Shown here piece after piece: positions 58,056-64,000 of a stretch of 64,000 bases of DNA. The position numbers were made by a program, and so were the translations under genes. Source of the DNA: JAJRRH01 sp047638815. GTDB taxonomy: Bacteria > Bacteroidota > Bacteroidia > Flavobacteriales_D > JABDKJ01. The stretch's first letter is position 1, and each line of letters starts with the position of its first letter. The notes under the pieces are model-generated. The model searched no databases. It saw only the letters and a list, made by a program, of their open reading frames with translations, and was not told the origin of the DNA. The DNA lies in the NCBI GenBank assembly GCA_047638815.1, contig JBLIMR010000001.1:310001-374000 (forward strand), read 5' to 3'.

Positions 58056-59035
58056 GCTCGAATTCTTTTAATTATTCTATGAAATCCTTCGGGTAATATA
58101 TTCGATCTGCTGTATAATTTGTTCAAATGCAAGGCGTCTTCTTTTGCTAAAAAATCTTTATTAATTTGATTGTACAAACCTCTAAATAATTTGAAATTCG
58201 ATTCTTCATATTTTTCAGTTGCAAGAAGCATGAAAAAATAATTTGCGATACCATGTGTCAATTGGTCGTTCGTTGAGTGAGGAAGGTCCAGTATGGATTC
58301 AAGTGTGATGTCACCAACTAAATTAAGAGGGAATTCTATTTTACTATTTTTAATAATTCCAGCAAAATATTTATTCCTTTCCACATTAAAATCATCTGTA
58401 CTTGAAACAGTCTTAGAATCTTCATGCAGTCTGAAATTAGTAATAATTTTATCTGATTGTAAAATACCTTCTAAATCATATTTGAAAAGATATTTCACCC
58501 ACCAATCACGATCCATGATGTAATGAAGAACATTATTTAGAGATCCGATTTCATCAATAACAGTTTTTCGCCAGTATGTTTCTGGTTGATCGATTCTGGC
58601 CCATGCAATTGTTTTGGCCAAGTTATTTTCATAGACATCTAGACCGCTGGAATGCTTAGTCACATGTCCATCTCTAATGATGTTACTACGTCCACTGAAG
58701 ATATTTACGGAGTTATCTTGGAAGGCGGAATTTATCATTTGCAAACTGCCAGGTTCGAGATAATCATCACTATTTAACCAATTAATTATTTCACCTGTAG
58801 CTAATTTTAGGCCTTTATTTATGGCATCACTTTGACCTTTATCAGGTTCGCTTATATAATACGAGAAATGTTTTTTATATTTTTCAAGGATGTTTAATGT
58901 ACCATCATCACTCCCTCCATCAATGACAATAAACTCTAAATTATCATAATTTTGGTTCAATACTGATAGTATACATTCTTCAATGAATGATCCTTGATTG
59001 AGCGTGGGTGTTATGATGCTGATTTTCTTATTCAT
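58052..59035 (-). CDS. Glycosyltransferase family 2
   Basis: 327 residues. ISIITPTLNQGSFIEECI (5-22), VIDGGSDDGTLNIL (about 37-50), GEIINWLNSDDYLEPGS (about 81-97) and MDRDWWVKYLF (about 168-178) define the GT2 subgroup common in capsule and LPS loci. ATGA overlaps on both sides. Confidence 0.88.
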   Translation of the reverse strand: MNKKISIITPTLNQGSFIEECILSVLNQNYDNLEFIVIDGGSDDGTLNILEKYKKHFSYYISEPDKGQSDAINKGLKLATGEIINWLNSDDYLEPGSLQMINSAFQDNSVNIFSGRSNIIRDGHVTKHSSGLDVYENNLAKTIAWARIDQPETYWRKTVIDEIGSLNNVLHYIMDRDWWVKYLFKYDLEGILQSDKIITNFRLHEDSKTVSSTDDFNVERNKYFAGIIKNSKIEFPLNLVGDITLESILDLPHSTNDQLTHGIANYFFMLLATEKYEESNFKLFRGLYNQINKDFLAKEDALHLNKLYSRSNILPEGFHRIIKRIRA

Positions 59036-59844
59036 TTTTCCTCGATCAGCTTTGTGTAGATATCTGAAACTTCATTTGTAAGTGTGAAATGACCAAGCAT
59101 GCTATTTAGTCGCTTTTTTCTGTTTCGTCTTACCCATTGATATGCAAAAGGAAACTTATATTTATCTATCATTTTGGCGATTTTTCCTTTAATTGAGTTT
59201 TGCGGAAAATAATCGATAGAAGATTTGAAATTTTTAGTATTTACAAAAGAAGGATACTGTACTCTAAGTGAATTTAAAACTTTTTGTTCGTGAAAGTGGT
59301 ACCAGCAATCGGCTGTAACTTTTATGGGTATTATCGAATCAACTAATGCTTTGGCGGCAGCCCTTGAAATAATGTAAGCAGCCGCGGTTATGGTCTGTCG
59401 GATATTCATAGGATATAACAATTGACTATCGCTGAGTTCGATGGATCCTACTTCACTTAGCTTGCATGGCTCAAATGAAGTGTAGTATAACAAGACAACC
59501 TCATTGTCCAATAGTTGGCTTCCTATTTCCTCAATTTTATCTGTTATGTTTTCTGGAAGGACGACATCATCTTCTATTATAAAAGCGGATTCATCATCTG
59601 TTTTTAAAAAATCAATATATGCGTTTCTGTGAGATAGAGCACAACCAATTGCTCCGTTATTAAGCCACCATCTTAACTCATTCACCTCCTTCATGTCACA
59701 GTTTTTTAGGAGATCTTCATTGGTCAATTTATTGCCATCTATAGCGTCAATAATTTTATAATCAAGTTTGCATTCTTGAACGTGATTGAGAATATACTCC
59801 GCTCGTTCTTGAGCTCGTGCCAATGAAATCACATATGTTTTCAT
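59032..59844 (-). CDS. Glycosyltransferase family 25 (LPS biosynthesis)
   Basis: 270 residues. TYVISLARAQERAEYI (3-18), IIDAIDGNKLT (about 32-42), GAIGCALSHRNAYIDFL (about 65-81), AFIIEDDVVLPE (about 88-99, the D-D metal motif) and TVAAYIIS-like TITAAAYIISRAAA are the GT25 pattern known from galactosyltransferases such as Lic2A/LgtB relatives. It should add a hexose, plausibly galactose supplied through GalE, but this is not certain. Confidence 0.87.
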   Translation of the reverse strand: MKTYVISLARAQERAEYILNHVQECKLDYKIIDAIDGNKLTNEDLLKNCDMKEVNELRWWLNNGAIGCALSHRNAYIDFLKTDDESAFIIEDDVVLPENITDKIEEIGSQLLDNEVVLLYYTSFEPCKLSEVGSIELSDSQLLYPMNIRQTITAAAYIISRAAAKALVDSIIPIKVTADCWYHFHEQKVLNSLRVQYPSFVNTKNFKSSIDYFPQNSIKGKIAKMIDKYKFPFAYQWVRRNRKKRLNSMLGHFTLTNEVSDIYTKLIEEK

Positions 59845-60644
59845 TTAGCAGAGTATAAATTTAAATTATAAGTCACAACTTCTTTTGAATATCCATGATT
59901 TAGCAAAAAGGAATTCATCTCTTCAATTGATTGATTCATGCTTTCAAGGGCATGAGCATGTGTTTCAATCAAGAGATGTTTGAAGACCTTCTTTTGAAGT
60001 AATTTAGAGGCTCCTTTTAAGGCCTCAAATTCAAATCCTTCAATATCAATTTTGATAAGTTTTATGGCATTGGGAAATGTTTCTTCTAAATCATCAAGTT
60101 TAATTATTCGCACAGCTTGTTGGCCATAAATCTTTCTTCTGATTTTTTCAAACGATATTTTAAAACTGAAATTTTCAGCAAAACTAGAAGCGCCAGAATT
60201 AAGTGTAGGATAAAGATTCATGGTTAATTCGGAGGAGGATGATCCTACTCCAAAAGGCACTATTTGGACATTGGTGCATTTGTTTAGAGAAACATTATTT
60301 AGAATTACATTCCACAACCTACACTGAGGTTCGATGGCGAATATGCCTCCTTTCTGACCACATAATTTTGAGGCTAAAATGCTGAAATACCCCTCATTAC
60401 TACCCAAATCAACAAATGTATCTCCCTCCTCAAGCAGGCTGTTGAGCGTGTGAGTCATTTCTGGTTCATAAAATCCATCCTCAACAAGTTTAATCCCTAG
60501 ATCTGAAATTGGATCTACAGAATATTGCCTTCCATCATCAAATTTTACGATCTTTCTTTCAATGCGAAGAATCCATTTTGCAAACATTGCAAGTTCCACA
60601 GGTCGTAATTTTCTGCCTATAAATTTTGCTGTTTTTATATTCAT
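59841..60644 (-). CDS. FkbM-family SAM-dependent methyltransferase
   Basis: 267 residues. DTFVDLGSNEGYFSILAS (about 75-92) is SAM motif I; FAIEPQCRLWNVILNNV, SSELTMNLYP, and IKLIKIDIEGFEFEALKGA (about 190-208, the FkbM KxDxEGxE motif) identify the family. Likely an O-methyltransferase acting on a sugar hydroxyl of the glycan. Overlaps its neighbour by ATGA; a 67-base gap lies upstream. Confidence 0.85.
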   Translation of the reverse strand: MNIKTAKFIGRKLRPVELAMFAKWILRIERKIVKFDDGRQYSVDPISDLGIKLVEDGFYEPEMTHTLNSLLEEGDTFVDLGSNEGYFSILASKLCGQKGGIFAIEPQCRLWNVILNNVSLNKCTNVQIVPFGVGSSSSELTMNLYPTLNSGASSFAENFSFKISFEKIRRKIYGQQAVRIIKLDDLEETFPNAIKLIKIDIEGFEFEALKGASKLLQKKVFKHLLIETHAHALESMNQSIEEMNSFLLNHGYSKEVVTYNLNLYSAK

Positions 60645-60711
60645 CTTGTTGTTGCTTCTTTCAATTTAGAACTTTCATATTTGGGTTTTCCTTCAAGAAA
60701 ATACTTTTGTA

Positions 60712-61317
60712 TTATTTAACTTTAACTGCATCCAATATAAGAGAAGAGTAATTTGCCACATTACCTTTGAAATCGTAAGATAAGGATCTATTTACAATGC
60801 CATTTTTAAGATCGTATTTGGATTGATGGATTTCGCCTGATTTATCACAATATTCAAGTAGTTTCACATCAAATCCAATGTTTTTAAGAAGAGTGCTGTA
60901 AGATTCATGATCCCAAAAGCTTTTGTGATCATCGGACCCGTCTCCCTGACCCCCTGGCTTTACATAATCTATATATCTTTTGTCAGGGTGGTTTTTGTCT
61001 GGTACTGCTATGCGAATGCTTCCATTTATATCAAGGTGATTATACACCTTTCGTAATATTATTTCATTATCTTCAGGAGTAAAATGTTCTAAAACATGTT
61101 CACACAAGATCTTATTTGCTTTACGTTTTGCAAATAAATATTCCCAATGTTGATCCGATGTAATATCGAAAAAAGGGTAGTCTGATTTTATCCAATCCTT
61201 ATAATTTGTAGTTCCCGCACCGATAATAATTTTCGGATTATTCGTAGATTCTATTTTTTTGCGGATTCGTTTTCGTTCAATATAAATCCATCTATTTCGT
61301 CTAAGTTTTGTCAGCAT
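60712..61317 (-). CDS. Class I SAM-dependent methyltransferase, short
   Basis: 201 residues. IIIGAGTTNYKDWIKSD is a shortened motif I region; ILCEHVLEHFTPEDNEIIL (in part, about 69-85) and INGSIRIAVPDKNHPDKRY (about 95-113) are the post-II and motif III positions of the sugar/lipid methyltransferases of type UbiE. G-G-Q-G-D-G-S-D-D-H follows. The predicted product is a methylated sugar. Confidence 0.75.
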   Translation of the reverse strand: MLTKLRRNRWIYIERKRIRKKIESTNNPKIIIGAGTTNYKDWIKSDYPFFDITSDQHWEYLFAKRKANKILCEHVLEHFTPEDNEIILRKVYNHLDINGSIRIAVPDKNHPDKRYIDYVKPGGQGDGSDDHKSFWDHESYSTLLKNIGFDVKLLEYCDKSGEIHQSKYDLKNGIVNRSLSYDFKGNVANYSSLILDAVKVK

Positions 61318-61329
61318 TGTCGGAGGGAA

Positions 61330-62031
61330 TTAAAGAGAGGATTCATTTATGGCAGCTCGCGAATAACGTGGCTGCCTATCACCGAGAATTTTCCAGTCGA
61401 AAGTTCTGTCAAAAAAGAAACTTGTCGTTGTTGTGAACTTGACAATTGGTCCAATGCCATGCATGTCAACTTGCAAGTACCCTTGAGATTTTAGATGCTG
61501 AGCAGCTTTCAAATATCTATCGGAGTTGTCGAGAATAATCAATCCACCACTATTCAGTTTAGCTGAAGCTTCCTTAGCACATTCAAACCTGTTTGTGGAG
61601 GAATCGATAAATATTAGATCGAATTTCGTATCAAAATCATTAATGCTTTTTGAAGCCAATGAAGAGTCTTTAAAGATAATATTCATATTTTCATTTCTCC
61701 TTTGTTGCATGATGTCAAACCAATCTTTTTTTGTCTCAATGCTTGTGATTTGTTTACACCTTTTAGAGAAATATAGTGAGGAATTACCAGAGCCCCATTC
61801 AAAAATAGTTTTGTCTCGCAGATCAAATTGCTCAATGTACTCAATTGCTGGATATGTCATCCACGGAATGGGGTTGTTTTTCTCATCAACAGCCTGACCA
61901 CTTTCTCTTGAGAGGCGATGACCATACTTCTCATCCAGTAGTAGTTGAAGATGTACATCCAGAGATTTATTCACTAGTTTGTATCCGCTAAATCTGGTTA
62001 GAATATAATTTAAACTGTTTTTTAAACTCAT
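61330..62031 (-). CDS. Class I SAM-dependent methyltransferase
   Basis: 233 residues. KTIFEWGSGNSSLYFSKRC (about 74-92) is motif I, ITSIETKKDWFDIM motif II, FDLIFIDSS (motif IV) and GGLIILDNSDRYLKAA follow, as in O-methyltransferases of the TylF/class-like group. It begins at the stop codon of the wzt gene (overlap of 1 base), so translation is coupled to the transporter gene. Confidence 0.75.
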   Translation of the reverse strand: MSLKNSLNYILTRFSGYKLVNKSLDVHLQLLLDEKYGHRLSRESGQAVDEKNNPIPWMTYPAIEYIEQFDLRDKTIFEWGSGNSSLYFSKRCKQITSIETKKDWFDIMQQRRNENMNIIFKDSSLASKSINDFDTKFDLIFIDSSTNRFECAKEASAKLNSGGLIILDNSDRYLKAAQHLKSQGYLQVDMHGIGPIVKFTTTTSFFFDRTFDWKILGDRQPRYSRAAINESSL

Positions 62032-63281
62032 TACTTTTCTTTTGAGTTTACCATCGTGAAATTAGGTAAAATACTGCCTCTTATTTCTTCTGTGTTATTA
62101 TATCCGTATGGATTACCATCTTGTATTTCCAGATAGAGTCCATCTACGATCCAATCTTGAATGCCGTCTGAATTTCTTAGAAAAAGAATTTGCTTGTAAA
62201 TGCCTGGTCTTAAATTATTTTCTATCTCAAAGGTATACTTTTGTTTGTCATCTTCATGATTAATATTTTGCCCTAAATATTTGTTGCTAATGTGGACAAG
62301 ACAGTTTTCATTTTTGTCATTTAGACTGCTTGCGATCTCAAGATTTTCGAAGCTCTTTTTATGACTCGAAGTAAGGGTGATTTCAATGCTTATCTTTTCA
62401 CCAAACTTAAACGGTTGATTGGCATATTTTACGTGACTAAAAGAAACATCTCCAATAGTGTCTTTCCGATCAATATTTGGATTTGCAGTAAGGGATATTT
62501 CTGATTCAATTTCTTTTGCATTACTTTGATAATGGCTAATTGCCCCATCAACATCTCCATCAAAAGTAACTGTTCCACTATTCAAGACGATTGCTCTAGT
62601 ACAAAGGTTTCTAACCGCAGCCAAGTTATGACTAACAAAAATCACCGTACGGCCGCTACTTGCCACCTCCTCCATTTTGCCCAAGCACTTTTTTTGAAAC
62701 TCGTAGTCACCGACAGCAAGTACTTCATCGATAATAAGAATTTCTGGTTCTAGATGAGCAGCTACTGCAAAAGCAAGTCTAACATACATCCCCGAAGAAT
62801 ATCTTTTGACTGGGGTGTCCATAAATTCGGAAATACCAGAAAACGCTACAATTTCAGCCAGCTTTTCTGTCACTTCTCTTTTGGTCATTCCAAGTATGGT
62901 GCCATTCAAGAAGATGTTTTCACGCCCTGTTAGTTCTGGATGAAACCCAGTTCCAACCTCTAGCAGTGACGCCACGCGACCAGTTATTTCGATGCGGCCT
63001 TTTGTAGGAGAAGTGATCTTTGATAAGACTTTTAGTAAAGTGCTTTTACCAGCACCATTTTTCCCAATCACGCCCAAAATCTCACCTTTTCTCAACTCGA
63101 AACTAATATTCTCGAGCGCTTTAAATGTCTTAGTATTACTGTTCTTATTAAAAATATTTCCAATTGTAGACCTAAAACTAGTGTCCAATTTCTTTCCAAT
63201 TTTGTATACCTTAGAAATGGCATCTACCTTTATGATGGGATCTGAAATATCAGGCATTATTTTAGTCGAAATATTTGACAC
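62031..63281 (-). CDS. wzt: Polysaccharide ABC transporter ATP-binding protein (Wzt type)
   Basis: 416 residues from the GTG at 63281; the ATG at 63257 (MPDISDPIIKV) is perhaps more likely since it leaves a leader behind the TAAATTTG promoter. Walker A GKNGAGKS (73-80), signature YSSGM (161-165), Walker B ILIIDE (181-186) and H218. A C-terminal extension (about 250-416) forms the beta-sandwich carbohydrate-binding domain of Wzt proteins, which recognises the modified end of the finished chain before export. With Wzm it forms the exporter. Confidence 0.92.
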   Translation of the reverse strand: MSNISTKIMPDISDPIIKVDAISKVYKIGKKLDTSFRSTIGNIFNKNSNTKTFKALENISFELRKGEILGVIGKNGAGKSTLLKVLSKITSPTKGRIEITGRVASLLEVGTGFHPELTGRENIFLNGTILGMTKREVTEKLAEIVAFSGISEFMDTPVKRYSSGMYVRLAFAVAAHLEPEILIIDEVLAVGDYEFQKKCLGKMEEVASSGRTVIFVSHNLAAVRNLCTRAIVLNSGTVTFDGDVDGAISHYQSNAKEIESEISLTANPNIDRKDTIGDVSFSHVKYANQPFKFGEKISIEITLTSSHKKSFENLEIASSLNDKNENCLVHISNKYLGQNINHEDDKQKYTFEIENNLRPGIYKQILFLRNSDGIQDWIVDGLYLEIQDGNPYGYNNTEEIRGSILPNFTMVNSKEK

Positions 63282-63290
63282 TTAATTTTG

Positions 63291-63298
63291 CAAATTTA
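63291..63298 (-). promoter_or_regulatory. -7 promoter element TAAATTTG before wzt
   Basis: Exact TAnnTTTG match on the minus strand between wzm and wzt; 9 bases before the GTG and 33 before the ATG. It may give wzt and the following genes a separate promoter. Confidence 0.45.
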
Positions 63299-63308
63299 GA
63301 ATAAGTTG

Positions 63309-64000
63309 TTACACAATGTCAGCCATTTTGGATTCCAAAGATTTGAAGTAAAATAAACTGGTGATAAAAATAAGTAAAACGATGCCAAATGATATCATGG
63401 CCAATGAACTTGGTGGTTCTCCACCTAGGACAGACCATCTAAATCCTTGAATTACACCAGCCATTGGATTGAGAAAGTAAAGGGTTGCCAGCGTTGAAGA
63501 TAATTTCTGTGTCGCAAACTCTGCGGGATAGGCAACTGGAGTTATGTATAAGCCTATTTGCACCATAAATGGGATAATGTGCTGGAAATCTCTAAATCGA
63601 ATGGACAGGGCGCTTAACCAAATTCCAACACCCAGAGCGGCTATAATACCCATAAGAATAAAAATAGGGGCGTATATAATGTTTGGTGATGGAGATATTT
63701 GGTAGTATATCATTAAAGAAATGAGTATCAAAATATTCACTCCGAAGTCGATAAATCCAACTACAGCTTTGGATAATGGAACAATCAATCTCGGAAAGTA
63801 TATTTTCGAGATCATCTGTTGAGCTTGAATGACCGAATTCCCCGAATTGGTCATTAAGTATGAAAAATATGACCACAGGCTGGTACCCGCTACAATAAAA
63901 ACGAGATGCGGGATACCATTCGTTGGAACGTTAGCGAATCGACCAAAAACCAAATAAAGAATTGAAATAGTAACTATGGGTTGAACAAATACCCATGCAA
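63309..64000 (-). CDS. wzm: Polysaccharide ABC transporter permease (Wzm type), start outside window
   Basis: The frame stays open to the right edge: AWVFVQPIVTISILYLVFGR is read before the stretch that continues FANVPTNGIPHLVFIVAGTSLW, so the N-terminus lies outside. About 230 residues are visible, with five or so membrane helices and the ABC-2 features (SIRFRDFQHIIPFMVQIGLYITPV, in part; NPMAGVIQGFRW). It exports undecaprenyl-linked polysaccharide with Wzt. Confidence 0.92.
   Translation of the reverse strand, partial: AWVFVQPIVTISILYLVFGRFANVPTNGIPHLVFIVAGTSLWSYFSYLMTNSGNSVIQAQQMISKIYFPRLIVPLSKAVVGFIDFGVNILILISLMIYYQISPSPNIIYAPIFILMGIIAALGVGIWLSALSIRFRDFQHIIPFMVQIGLYITPVAYPAEFATQKLSSTLATLYFLNPMAGVIQGFRWSVLGGEPPSSLAMISFGIVLLIFITSLFYFKSLESKMADIV

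Overview
The window is a low-GC chromosomal segment from a member of the Bacteroidota. The support comes from several sides: promoters of the TTG-N18/19-TAnnTTTG type seen throughout, almost no Shine-Dalgarno sequences, a tmRNA whose tag ends in a Bacteroidota-like GENNY-RLAA, and marker genes such as bshC, a TamL-type lipoprotein barrel, a DUF4783 protein, a short primary sigma factor and a 16S gene of that phylum. I cannot place it below phylum; Flavobacteriales or Cytophagales are both possible.

Layout. 1-9761 is a surface-polysaccharide locus of the Wzx/Wzy type: an undecaprenyl-phosphate sugar transferase (cut by the left edge), an O-antigen ligase/polymerase and a rhamnosyltransferase-like enzyme on the minus strand, then divergently a flippase and six transferase or modification genes on the plus strand. 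9910-34489 is core metabolism and information processing: gcvT, comB, a fused formiminotransferase-cyclodeaminase, ssrA, a LYS1-like dehydrogenase, rpe, rpoD, pnp, rpsO, accD, class I aldolase, tamL, an rRNA/tRNA 2'-O-methyltransferase, an FAD oxidoreductase, rlmD, bshC, tgt, lptF/G and accA. 35445-40502 is one complete rRNA operon (16S, tRNA-Ile, tRNA-Ala, 23S, 5S) with promoter, processing stems and terminator. 40598-41357 is a decayed DNA methyltransferase gene. 41415-49626 holds dnaB, nadC, rlmH, galE and several envelope proteins. 49754 to the right edge is a second polysaccharide locus that exports by an ABC transporter (Wzm/Wzt), with at least seven glycosyltransferase-like genes, three methyltransferases, a deacetylase and a formyltransferase.

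The most unusual signals concern gene expression. The 16S 3' end reads GGAATATCTCC instead of the phylum-typical GGAACACCTCC, so the anti-Shine-Dalgarno core CCUCC has become UCUCC. In parallel, seven operon-head genes carry a TAnnTTTG-type promoter element exactly four bases before the start codon, which predicts leaderless mRNAs starting on the A or G of the start codon. Together they suggest a translation system that has moved away from SD pairing. Other points of interest are a perfect 32-bp palindrome in the bshC promoter, degenerate inverted-repeat copies of the tmRNA 3' end beside ssrA, a Tgt lacking all three zinc cysteines, and a formyltransferase/deacetylase pair in the right-hand polysaccharide locus.
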